Below, in pieces: positions 17,614-25,799 of a DNA stretch of 62,432 nucleotides. Source of the stretch: an uncultured Acidobacteriota bacterium (GTDB taxonomy: Bacteria; Acidobacteriota; Thermoanaerobaculia; UBA5066); contig CAIMWE010000044.1 in NCBI GenBank assembly GCA_903845115.1, forward strand, positions 1-62,432, in the 5' to 3' direction. Each line of letters opens with the position of its first letter. Position 1 is the stretch's first letter. The translations under genes were made by a program, and so were the position numbers. The notes below the pieces were generated by a model that made no database searches, had not been told where the DNA came from, and saw only the letters and a list, made by a program, of their open reading frames with translations.

Positions 17614-18912
17614 ATGAGATCGAGGCCTCTCGGAGGCCGGCCGGTGATGGTGGTGGATGGCGCCAGGACTCCGTTCCTCAGGTCCCAGACCGGCTTCGAC
17701 GGTCTGATGGCTTACGAGCTGGGGGCCATGGCGGTCTCGGGTCTGCTCGCCAGGACCGGCCTCGACCCGGCGGTCGTCGACCGGCTCATCTTCGGGACCG
17801 TCATCGCCGACACGTCGACGTCGAACCTCGCGCGGGAGGTCGGCCTCGTCGCCGGGCTCCGGAAGGAAACCCCCGCCAACACGGTCACGGCCGCGTGCAT
17901 ATCCTCCAACGTCGCCATCTCGAACGGGGCGGAGGCGATCGCGGCCGGGAGCGTGGACGTCGTCGTCGCGGGCGGAGCGGAGACCCTCTCCGACGTCCCG
18001 ATCCGCTTTCGCAAGCCCGTCCGGAGGCGGCTGATCCAGAGCCAGAAGGCGAGAGGCCTCGGCGCCACCCTGAAGCTACTCCGGGGCCTCCGGCTCTCCG
18101 ACCTCCTCCCCGAGGTCCCGGCCCTGGCCGAATTCTCGACCGGCCTCTCCATGGGCCAGAACGGCGAGCGTCTCGCGAAGCGGCTGGGGATCGGCCGGGA
18201 GGAGCAGGATGCCTTCGCCCTCGCCTCCCACCACCGGGCGGCGAAGGCCGCGCTGGACGGCCTCCTCGCGAGCCAGATCGTCCCCGCCTCCGTGCCTCCG
18301 TCGTTCGTCCCCGTCGCCTCCGACAACGGGGTCCGGGGCGACACCACGCTCGAGAAGCTCTCGAAGCTCCCCGCCGCCTTCGACCGCCGCTTCGGCACGG
18401 TGACCGCGGGGAACAGCTCCTTCCTCACCGACGGGGCGGCGGCGTGTCTCCTGGCCGACGAGGAGAGCGCCCTCCGGCTCGGCCTGACTCCCCTAGCGCG
18501 GATCGTCGCGTTCTCGTACGTCGCGATGGACCCGCTGGAAGAGCTCCTCCTCGGTCCGGTCGTCTCGATCCCGCCCGTCCTCGACGCGGCCGGCCTCGCG
18601 CTCTCCGACATCGGGGTCTTCGAGATCCACGAGGCGTTCGCGGCGCCGGTCCTGGCGGTCCAGAAGCTCCTCGGGGACGAGACGTACTGCCGGACCCGCC
18701 TCGCGCGCTCCGGGGCGGTCGGTTCCATCCCCTCCGCGGCGCTCAACGCGTGGGGCGGCTCGCTCTCGATCGGGCACCCGTTCGGCGCGACCGGCGCCCG
18801 GCTGGTCACCACCTGCGCCCGGCGGCTCCACCACGAGAAGAAGCGGTACGGCCTCGTGACCGCGTGCGCCGCCGGCGCGCTCGGGCACGCGCTCGTCCTC
18901 GAGAGGGTGTGA
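17614..18912 (+). CDS. fadI: Acetyl-CoA C-acyltransferase (FadI-like beta-ketothiolase)
   Basis: This 432-residue thiolase performs the last step of beta-oxidation, cleaving 3-ketoacyl-CoA to acetyl-CoA. The acylated Cys95 is in TAACISSN. The HEAFA motif, with His in place of the Asn of biosynthetic thiolases, is typical of FadI and trifunctional-protein beta subunits. His388 in SIGHPFGATG and the base Cys418 in CAAGALGHA complete the site. The ATG at 17614 is chosen because AAAGGAG precedes it; longer frame sequence upstream is non-coding. FadJ begins three bases after the stop, which supports a two-subunit multienzyme complex. Confidence 0.93.
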   Translation: MRSRPLGGRPVMVVDGARTPFLRSQTGFDGLMAYELGAMAVSGLLARTGLDPAVVDRLIFGTVIADTSTSNLAREVGLVAGLRKETPANTVTAACISSNVAISNGAEAIAAGSVDVVVAGGAETLSDVPIRFRKPVRRRLIQSQKARGLGATLKLLRGLRLSDLLPEVPALAEFSTGLSMGQNGERLAKRLGIGREEQDAFALASHHRAAKAALDGLLASQIVPASVPPSFVPVASDNGVRGDTTLEKLSKLPAAFDRRFGTVTAGNSSFLTDGAAACLLADEESALRLGLTPLARIVAFSYVAMDPLEELLLGPVVSIPPVLDAAGLALSDIGVFEIHEAFAAPVLAVQKLLGDETYCRTRLARSGAVGSIPSAALNAWGGSLSIGHPFGATGARLVTTCARRLHHEKKRYGLVTACAAGALGHALVLERV

Positions 18913-18915
18913 GGC

Positions 18916-21051
18916 ATGGACCTCGACGCGAAGAAGTGCTTCTCTTTCGACCTCCGCCCCGACGGCGTCGCCGTCCTGACGTTCGACACCCCGGGCAGCC
19001 CGGTGAACATCCTGTCGCGGGAGGTCCTCTCCGAGGTCGCGGGGCTCATCGCGAGGGTGGAGTCCGACCCCTCCGTCCGGGCCGCCGTCCTGGCCAGCGG
19101 GAAGCGCGACAGCTTCGTGGCGGGCGCCGACCTCGGCCAGGTCCTCGCGATGGAGACGGCCGAGGAGGGGGCGGCGTTCTCCCGGGAGGGACACCGGATC
19201 CTCGACCGGATCGAGCGGAGCCCGAAGCCGATCGTCGCCGCGATCCACGGGCCGGCCCTGGGCGGCGGGCTCGAGGTGGCCCTCGCCTGCCGGTACCGGG
19301 TCGCCTCGGACCACCCGAAGACCGTCCTGGCGCTGCCCGAGGTGATGCTGGGTCTCCTCCCGGGCGGCGGCGGGACCGAACGCCTCCCCGGGCGGGTGGG
19401 CCTGCCGGCGGCGCTCCCGATGCTCCTGACCGGCCAGCGTCTCCGCGCGAGGCAGGCGCTGAAGGCCGGGCTCGTCGACCTGCTCACCTCCCCCGGCGGG
19501 ATCGTGGAGACCGCGGCGAAGGCCGCCCTCGCCCTCGCGGACGGGTCGCTGAAGCCGGGAGCGCGAAAGAGGGGGCTCCTCGAGCGGCTCGCCTCGGCAC
19601 CGATCTTCCGGGGGCTCGTCCTGGCGAAAGCGCGGAAAGAGGTCCTCCGGAAGACGCTGGGGCTCTACCCCGCTCCGCTGTCGATCCTCGAGGCGGTCGG
19701 CGCCGGGCTTTCCGGAAGCCGGTCGGAGGGGCAGGAGGCCGAGTCGGTCCTCTTCGGGCGGCTGGTCGCCGACCCCGGCTCGAAGAACCTGATCCGGCTG
19801 TTCGACTCGATGACCGCGCTCAAGAAGAGTCCGGGAGGGGCCTCGCCGCGGCCCGTGAGGCGGCTGGCGGTCCTCGGGGCCGGCCTGATGGGGGAGGGAA
19901 TCGCCGCCGTGTCGCTCCCTCTCGTGCCGGTCGTGCTGAAGGACGTCGCCGAGGGCTCCCTCGGACGCGCCGCGAAGAGCCTCCACCGAAGCCTCGGCAA
20001 GCGCGTCCGGTCGGGGGCCATCCCGCGCTCCGAGCGGGACCGTCAGTGGTTCGGCCTGACGCCGACGACCGACCCCTCGCTCGTCGGCCGTGCCGACCTC
20101 GTCATCGAGGCGGTCTTCGAGGAGCTCTCCCTCAAGAGGAAGGTCCTGGCCGAGTGCGAGACGTTCCTCTCTCCCTACGCGGTCTTCGCCTCGAACACCT
20201 CGGCCCTCCCGATCGGCTCCATCGCCGCCGGGGCGAAGCACCCGGAGCGGGTGCTGGGGATGCACTACTTCTCGCCCGTCCCGAAGATGCCGCTCCTGGA
20301 GATCGTCGTGGCCGAGCGGACCGCCCCGTGGGCCGTCGACACGGCGCGCGCCTTCGGCGTCGCCCAGGGAAAGACCGTCATCGTCGTGAAGGACTCGCCG
20401 GGCTTCTACACGACCCGGATCCTCGCCCCGCTCCTGAACGAGGCGATCGTCCTCCTCGACGAGGGGGCCGAGGTGGAGGCGCTCGACCGGGCCCTCCGGC
20501 AATTCGGCTTCCCCGTCGGCCCCGCGACGCTGATGGACGAGGTCGGCATCGACGTCGCCGCGCACGTCTCCCACGACCTCGGGGAGGCGTTCGGCGCGCG
20601 CTCTCTCTCGCCGTCGCCGACGCTCGCGAAGCTGGCGGAAGGCGGGTGGCACGGCAGGAAGAACGGGAAGGGGTTCTACCGGTACGGCGAGGCGGCCTCG
20701 AGGAGGAAGGAGGTCAACCCGGAGGTCTACTCGTTCTTCGGCGGCCCGTCCCGAAAGAAATTCGACCCCGCGGAGATGGCCGACCGGCTCGCCCTCCTGA
20801 TGCTCAACGAAGCGGTCTGGTGCCTGGGCGAGGGAGTCCTGGCCTCGGCACGGGACGGGGACGTCGGGGCGATCCTGGGCCTGGGCTTTCCCCCGCTGCG
20901 CGGCGGGCCGTTCCGGTACGCCGACTCGCTGGGTGCCCGCACGGTGACGGACCGGATGAAGGAGCTGGCCGACCGGCACGGGCCTCGGTTCTCTCCCGCC
21001 CCGCTCCTGGTCGAAATGGCAGGCTCGGGCGGTGCCCGCTTCCATCCGTAG
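18916..21051 (+). CDS. fadJ: Fatty acid oxidation multifunctional enzyme: enoyl-CoA hydratase / 3-hydroxyacyl-CoA dehydrogenase
   Basis: This 711-residue protein has an N-terminal crotonase domain (about 10-190). It has an oxyanion loop GPALGGGLE and the two expected glutamates, Glu120 and Glu142 (in PEVMLGLLPG). A linker leads to a 3-hydroxyacyl-CoA dehydrogenase with the NAD motif GAGLMG (321-326), catalytic His450 in GMHYFSPV, and SNTSALPI. The C-terminal dehydrogenase helical repeats follow. It hydrates enoyl-CoA and oxidises the resulting hydroxyacyl-CoA, passing product to the thiolase encoded just before. Length and order match FadJ/FadB alpha subunits; the pairing with a FadI-type thiolase favours FadJ. 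Confidence 0.93.
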   Translation: MDLDAKKCFSFDLRPDGVAVLTFDTPGSPVNILSREVLSEVAGLIARVESDPSVRAAVLASGKRDSFVAGADLGQVLAMETAEEGAAFSREGHRILDRIERSPKPIVAAIHGPALGGGLEVALACRYRVASDHPKTVLALPEVMLGLLPGGGGTERLPGRVGLPAALPMLLTGQRLRARQALKAGLVDLLTSPGGIVETAAKAALALADGSLKPGARKRGLLERLASAPIFRGLVLAKARKEVLRKTLGLYPAPLSILEAVGAGLSGSRSEGQEAESVLFGRLVADPGSKNLIRLFDSMTALKKSPGGASPRPVRRLAVLGAGLMGEGIAAVSLPLVPVVLKDVAEGSLGRAAKSLHRSLGKRVRSGAIPRSERDRQWFGLTPTTDPSLVGRADLVIEAVFEELSLKRKVLAECETFLSPYAVFASNTSALPIGSIAAGAKHPERVLGMHYFSPVPKMPLLEIVVAERTAPWAVDTARAFGVAQGKTVIVVKDSPGFYTTRILAPLLNEAIVLLDEGAEVEALDRALRQFGFPVGPATLMDEVGIDVAAHVSHDLGEAFGARSLSPSPTLAKLAEGGWHGRKNGKGFYRYGEAASRRKEVNPEVYSFFGGPSRKKFDPAEMADRLALLMLNEAVWCLGEGVLASARDGDVGAILGLGFPPLRGGPFRYADSLGARTVTDRMKELADRHGPRFSPAPLLVEMAGSGGARFHP

Positions 21052-21137
21052 GGGGCGAAGCTCGGGCGGCGCGGGATCGAGGCCTCGTGGCAGGACCTCC
21101 TCGAAGGAATGTACGCTCGGGGGGCGGAGGAGCAGGC

Positions 21138-22727
21138 ATGAAGTCGATCTACTTCGGCGAGGAGCACGAGCTCTTCCGCCAGACGGTCCGTCAGTTCGTC
21201 GAGAGCGAGGTGGCTCCCCACGCCGACGAATGGGAGGCCGCCCGGCGGATTCCCCGGTCGATCTGGCGGCGGATGGGCGAGGTGGGGTTCCTGGGAATCC
21301 TCTTCCCGGAGGCGCTGGGCGGGTCGGGGGCAGGCCTCTTCCACGCTCTGTCATTCCTCGAGGAGCTCCCGCGGTCGCGGATGGGCGGCTTCTGCGCGGC
21401 CGTCTCCGTCCAGCAGTTCATCGCCACCGGCGCCCTCTTCCGCCGTGGCACCGACGCCCTCCGGGAGCGCTACCTCGTCCCGTCGATCAGGGGAGAGAAG
21501 GTTGGCGCGATCGCCATCTCGGAGCCGGACGCCGGCTCGGACGTCGCGGCGATCCGGACTTCCGCCGTCCGGGACGGGGACGAGTGGGTGATCGACGGGG
21601 CCAAGACCTGGATCACGAACGGCGTGGAGGGCGATTTCTACGTCGTCGCCGTCAAGACCGACCGCGACGCGGGGACCGGCGGCATCAGCCTGATCGCGAT
21701 GGACTCCGACCTCCCGGGGATCCGGACCAACCGGCTCCAGAAGATGGGGTGGCACTCCTCCGACACGGCCGAGATCGTCTTCGAGGGGGTCCGCGTCCCG
21801 GCGGCGAACCTGATCGGCCGCGTGAACCGCGGCTTCTACTACATCATGGAGACGTTCGCCGTCGAACGGCTCGTGACGGCCGCGATCGGCATCGGGAGCT
21901 CGATCCTCGCGCTCGAGGAGACCCGCAGGTACATGGAGAGCCGGACGGCCTTCGGGCGCCCGCTGAATCGGTTCCAGGCGCTGCGCCACCGGCTCGCGGA
22001 CCTCGCGACCGAGCTGGAGGCGGCCCGGCAGCTCGTCTACCACACCGCGTGGCTCCTCGAGAACGGAGAGAGCGCCATCCGCGAGTCGGCCATGTCCAAG
22101 CTCCTCGCGACCGAGCTGAACAAGCGGCTCGTGGACGATTGCCTCCAGTTCTTCGGGGCCTGCGGCTACGTCGAGGAATACCCGATGGAGCGCTTCTACC
22201 GGGACGCGCGCGTCTCGACGATCGTGGCCGGGACGAGCGAGATCATGCGGGAGATCGTCGGGAAGACCGACCTCGACGGCGTCGTCTTCGGGCCCGTCGA
22301 GGACGAGGTCTCCCCTGCGCCCCCCCCTTCGCCGGGCGCGCCGGCCTTCCCTGCGGCCCCCGCCCTCCCGGCGCCTCTTCCGGCCCCGGACGGCCTCGCC
22401 GGCTTCTTCCGCTCTCTCCCGTCCCGGGTCCGCCCCGAGAAGACCGCCGGCTGGAAGAGCCGGTTCCACTTCCGGTTCAAGGGCTCGAGCCACCCGGAGT
22501 GGACCGTCGTGATCGACGGCCCGTCCGTGACCGTGGCGGAGGGGCTCGACGGCGCGGCCGACTGCGTCGTCCAGTCGTCGGAGAAGGTCTACCTCGGCAT
22601 CGAGAGCGGCAGTCAAAGCGCCGAGACGGCGTTCCTGATGGGCAAGGTGAAGGTCTCGAACCTGAGCGAGATGATGAAGTACGTGAAGGCCTTCCGGCCG
22701 GTGGCCGGGACGCCGGGAAGGCAGTGA
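21138..22727 (+). CDS. Acyl-CoA dehydrogenase fused to C-terminal SCP2 domain
   Basis: This 529-residue fusion has a complete acyl-CoA dehydrogenase at 1-380. FAD-binding stretches include AIAISEPDAGSD (124-135), WITNGVEG (158-165) and the QFFGACGYVEEYPMER region. A Pro/Ala-rich linker (about 391-417) then joins a roughly 100-residue SCP2-like sterol-carrier fold ending in AETAFLMGKVKVSNLSEMMKYVKAF. The usual catalytic Glu of the YEGT motif is Ala364 (VAGTSEI). Glu243 in AVERLV sits where isovaleryl- and long-chain-type enzymes carry their base. It likely starts beta-oxidation, with the SCP2 domain delivering hydrophobic acyl substrates. An 86-base gap precedes the gene, and the CaiB gene follows after 4 bases. 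Confidence 0.88.
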   Translation: MKSIYFGEEHELFRQTVRQFVESEVAPHADEWEAARRIPRSIWRRMGEVGFLGILFPEALGGSGAGLFHALSFLEELPRSRMGGFCAAVSVQQFIATGALFRRGTDALRERYLVPSIRGEKVGAIAISEPDAGSDVAAIRTSAVRDGDEWVIDGAKTWITNGVEGDFYVVAVKTDRDAGTGGISLIAMDSDLPGIRTNRLQKMGWHSSDTAEIVFEGVRVPAANLIGRVNRGFYYIMETFAVERLVTAAIGIGSSILALEETRRYMESRTAFGRPLNRFQALRHRLADLATELEAARQLVYHTAWLLENGESAIRESAMSKLLATELNKRLVDDCLQFFGACGYVEEYPMERFYRDARVSTIVAGTSEIMREIVGKTDLDGVVFGPVEDEVSPAPPPSPGAPAFPAAPALPAPLPAPDGLAGFFRSLPSRVRPEKTAGWKSRFHFRFKGSSHPEWTVVIDGPSVTVAEGLDGAADCVVQSSEKVYLGIESGSQSAETAFLMGKVKVSNLSEMMKYVKAFRPVAGTPGRQ

Positions 22728-22731
22728 CCAG

Positions 22732-23784
22732 ATGACCGCTCCGCTCCCACTCTCGGGGACCCTCGTCGTCGACGTCTCCAGGATGCTCCCCGGGGCCGTC
22801 CTCGTTCGCACCCTCCTCGACCTGGGCGCCCGGGTGATCAAGATCGAGGACCCCTCGGGCGGCGACTACATGCGTTCGACCCCTCCGCTCGTGGAGGGGG
22901 TCGGGGCGGGCTTCCACGCGTTCTTCTCCGGGGCCGAGTCGGTGACGCTCGACCTCCGGTCGCCGCACGGGACGTCGGCCCTCCGGACTCTCGCCCGGCA
23001 CGCGGACGTCCTCCTGGAGAGCTTCCGCCCCGGAACGCTCGAGAAGTGGGGGCTCGGGCTGGAAGCTCTTCGCGCCCGCCACCCGATGCTCGTCACCTGC
23101 TCCCTTCCGGGATTCCCGGCGGCCGGGAGCTGGAGAGACCGGGTCGGGCACGACCTGAACGTCGTGGCCGCCACGGGCCTGCTCGCCCGGCTTCCCGGCG
23201 CGGGCGTCCCCGGAGTCCAGGTGGCGGACGTCGGGACCGGCCTCCAGGCGGCCACCGCCGTCCTCGGGGCGCTCCTCCTGCGGGCGCGGACCGGCCGGGG
23301 TTCCCACGTGGAGCAGCCGCTCGTGACCGGGCCGCTCCCGTTCCTCACCTGGGCGATGGCCGACGCCCGCGCAGGGGGCGGCGGCGTCCTCGACGACGTC
23401 CTCGTCGGACGCTCCCCCTGCTACCGGCTCTACGGCTGCGCGGACGGCACCGCGCTGGCGGTGGGAACGCTCGAGCCGAAGTTCTGGGTGGGGTTCGTCG
23501 AGGCGATCGGTCTCCCTCACCTGGCGGGCGAAGGGCTCGACACCGGTCCCCGCGGCGAGGCGGCGACCGCCGAGGTGGCAGGAACGCTGCTCACCTTCCC
23601 GGCGGCTCACTGGGTGGAGATGGGCGCCCGGCTCGGCCTTCCGCTGAGCGAGGTCCTCGCGGTTTCGGCAGCGCTCCGGGAAGAGTGGATCCCGTCCGGC
23701 GCGGACCTCCGGGGCCCGGCCCTCGGCAGCGCCACCTCCCGGGTACTCGCGGAGTTCGGCGCCCCCGGAGACGCGGCCCGTTGA
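22732..23784 (+). CDS. CaiB/BaiF family CoA transferase, alpha-methylacyl-CoA racemase-like
   Basis: This 350-residue family-III CoA-transferase-fold protein carries the N-terminal VVDVSRMLPG strand, the IKIEDPSGGDYMR segment and the RVGHDLN motif with His140 and Asp141. The GHDLN-type motif, the YRLYGCADG stretch and the LEPKFW stretch resemble alpha-methylacyl-CoA racemases, which epimerise 2-methyl-branched acyl-CoAs before oxidation. That would suit its place after an acyl-CoA dehydrogenase. CoA transfer cannot be excluded. Translation appears coupled to the next gene through a TTGA overlap. Confidence 0.85.
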   Translation: MTAPLPLSGTLVVDVSRMLPGAVLVRTLLDLGARVIKIEDPSGGDYMRSTPPLVEGVGAGFHAFFSGAESVTLDLRSPHGTSALRTLARHADVLLESFRPGTLEKWGLGLEALRARHPMLVTCSLPGFPAAGSWRDRVGHDLNVVAATGLLARLPGAGVPGVQVADVGTGLQAATAVLGALLLRARTGRGSHVEQPLVTGPLPFLTWAMADARAGGGGVLDDVLVGRSPCYRLYGCADGTALAVGTLEPKFWVGFVEAIGLPHLAGEGLDTGPRGEAATAEVAGTLLTFPAAHWVEMGARLGLPLSEVLAVSAALREEWIPSGADLRGPALGSATSRVLAEFGAPGDAAR

Positions 23785-25799
23785 AGCTTAGCCGGACGTT
23801 CCGGTTCTCCGGGGTGCTGACCGTTCTCGCGATCGGTCTGCTCGTCGTCCTTCACGGCCCGTCGGGGCATGGGTTCCTCGGGGCCCTGGCCGTCGTCCTC
23901 GTCGTCCTCGCCGGACCCGTCTTCGCCGTGAGCGCCATGCGACACCTCGTCCGCGGTCTCCTCTGGCGCGTCGGGAGCCGGCTCCTCGTCTCGTACTTCC
24001 TGATCGGCGTCCTCCCGATCCCGTTCGTCCTCGGCTTCCTCTTCGGGGGAACGCTCGTCTTCTGCGGCCAGCTCGCGGGCCGGCGGGTCGACGCGGCGCT
24101 CCGGGGCGAAGCACGGGCTCTCTCCACCCTCGGCCGAGAGGCCGCGGCCTTCGGCAGCGGAGAGCGAAGAGCCCGTCTCGACGCGCTCAGGAAGGAGCGC
24201 GCCGCGGATCTGCCGGAATTCGAGTACGTCTTCGTCCCCGCCTCCGGCCCGGCCGAGTCCAGCTCGGCGCTCCCCGCCGGAAGACTCGCGATCACGCGCG
24301 GCAAGGAGGCCCCGCTCTCCCTCGCGCGGTGGAAGAAGACCGTCTACCTCGTCGCGGGGGCTCCGGTCGACGGGGGGCGGTTGATGCTGGGGCTCCCGCT
24401 CGGGTCCGCGCTGGCCGGTCGCCTGGAGGCGACGACCGGCGTCACGGTCGGCTTCTCGACAGCCGTTTCGACGCCGAAGCAGGGCGACGGGAAGCCCCCT
24501 CGCCAGCGGCAGGACGGCTCCGGCGAGGCTTTCATCACGGCGGGCGACGAGAACGTGACGTTCGAGCCGCTCGGGTCGGACGCCCCCCCCCAGGCCGCCT
24601 CTCCGGCCCGCCTCGTCGACCGCGAATGGGTCCACTGGATCTTCGCCGTCGACACGCCGATCCGGGACTGGGAGTCGGGAGAGACGATACCCGGCGGGCG
24701 GCTCGCCCTGACCCTCCGCTCGTCGATCGGCCGCGAGCTCCGCGCCCTCTTCGGGGACGCCCGGATCGGGGAGGGACGGGGATCCGAGACCGGGACGATC
24801 GTCCTCCAGGTGATGATGGCGATGGCCCTCTTCACCCTCGGGATCTACCTCGTCGCCCTCCTGATCGCCGGCCTCCTGGTCCTCCGGATCGCCCGCGCCA
24901 CCGGGCGCCTCTCGAAGGGATTCGCCGCAATCGACCGGGGCGACTTCGCCGCCCGCGTGTCGCTCCGGGGACGCGACCAGCTCGCGGAGCTGATGGAGAG
25001 CTTCAACCAGATGGCCTCGCACCTCCAGGCGAGCGTCTCGGAGAAGGCGTCCCACGAGGTGATCGAGCGGGAGCTGGAGACCGCCAGGACTCTCCAGCGC
25101 CGGCTGCTTCCGCCGCTCGATTTCTCGTTCCCCGGCCTGCAGATCTCCGTCGACTTCCGGCCCGCCTCCGCGATCGGCGGCGACTTCTACCACTTCCTCT
25201 CGGAGAGCCCCGATCGGCTGACCGTGGTGGTGGCCGACGTTTCGGGCCACGGGCTCTCCACCGGGATCGTCATGGCCTCGGCGAAGGCGTCTCTGTCCGC
25301 GTTCGCCACGACGAGCCGGGATTCGATCGCCGTCGTCTCCGCCCTCGACGAGGAGATCCGGCGGACGACCGACTCCCGGACCTTCGTCACGCTCGGACAC
25401 CTCCGCTTCCTCTTCGACGAGGAGGCGGTCGAGTTCACGAATGCCGGGCACCTCTACCCCTACCGCGTCGAGCCGCTCGGCTCCGTCAGCTCGCTGGAGA
25501 ACCCCTCTCTCCCTCTGGGCGTTCGCCTCCCCGGCACGTTCAGGACCGTCCGGGCACCGCTCGTCGCCGGCGACCTGTGGGTCCTCCTCTCGGACGGGAT
25601 CGTGGAGGCCCTCTCTCCGGCCGGAGAGGTCTTCGGCTTCCCCCGCCTCGAGTCGCTCCTGGCCAGGGGTGCCGGCGGGACGGCCGTGGAGACGCGCGAC
25701 CGGGTCCTCTCGGCCTGGAGGGAGTTCACCGGCGGAGACCTCCCGGCCGACGACCGGACGCTCCTCGTCCTGAAGGTGATCCGCAGGGACGAGGCATGA
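23781..25799 (+). CDS. Membrane sensor SpoIIE/PP2C-type serine phosphatase with HAMP domain
   Basis: The 672-residue protein starts at TTG in a TTGA overlap with the CoA-transferase gene. Three hydrophobic segments (about 9-25, 31-53, 68-95) precede a region of roughly 240 residues, likely extracytoplasmic. A membrane helix (about 338-370) follows, then HAMP (371-425), a short coiled coil ending in LETARTLQRRLLPP, and a PPM/SpoIIE phosphatase domain. Metal-site motifs GGDFY (466-470), DVSGHG (486-491) and SDGI (604-607) are present. Such proteins dephosphorylate anti-sigma-factor antagonists in response to external signals. No anti-sigma partner is encoded nearby, so the target is unknown. 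Confidence 0.9.
   Translation: MKLSRTFRFSGVLTVLAIGLLVVLHGPSGHGFLGALAVVLVVLAGPVFAVSAMRHLVRGLLWRVGSRLLVSYFLIGVLPIPFVLGFLFGGTLVFCGQLAGRRVDAALRGEARALSTLGREAAAFGSGERRARLDALRKERAADLPEFEYVFVPASGPAESSSALPAGRLAITRGKEAPLSLARWKKTVYLVAGAPVDGGRLMLGLPLGSALAGRLEATTGVTVGFSTAVSTPKQGDGKPPRQRQDGSGEAFITAGDENVTFEPLGSDAPPQAASPARLVDREWVHWIFAVDTPIRDWESGETIPGGRLALTLRSSIGRELRALFGDARIGEGRGSETGTIVLQVMMAMALFTLGIYLVALLIAGLLVLRIARATGRLSKGFAAIDRGDFAARVSLRGRDQLAELMESFNQMASHLQASVSEKASHEVIERELETARTLQRRLLPPLDFSFPGLQISVDFRPASAIGGDFYHFLSESPDRLTVVVADVSGHGLSTGIVMASAKASLSAFATTSRDSIAVVSALDEEIRRTTDSRTFVTLGHLRFLFDEEAVEFTNAGHLYPYRVEPLGSVSSLENPSLPLGVRLPGTFRTVRAPLVAGDLWVLLSDGIVEALSPAGEVFGFPRLESLLARGAGGTAVETRDRVLSAWREFTGGDLPADDRTLLVLKVIRRDEA

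Noticed and set aside
17354-17617. Short plus-strand frames in the arg-fad gap
   Set aside because: They cover the palindromes and polypyrimidine tract and have no ribosome site or recognisable motif.
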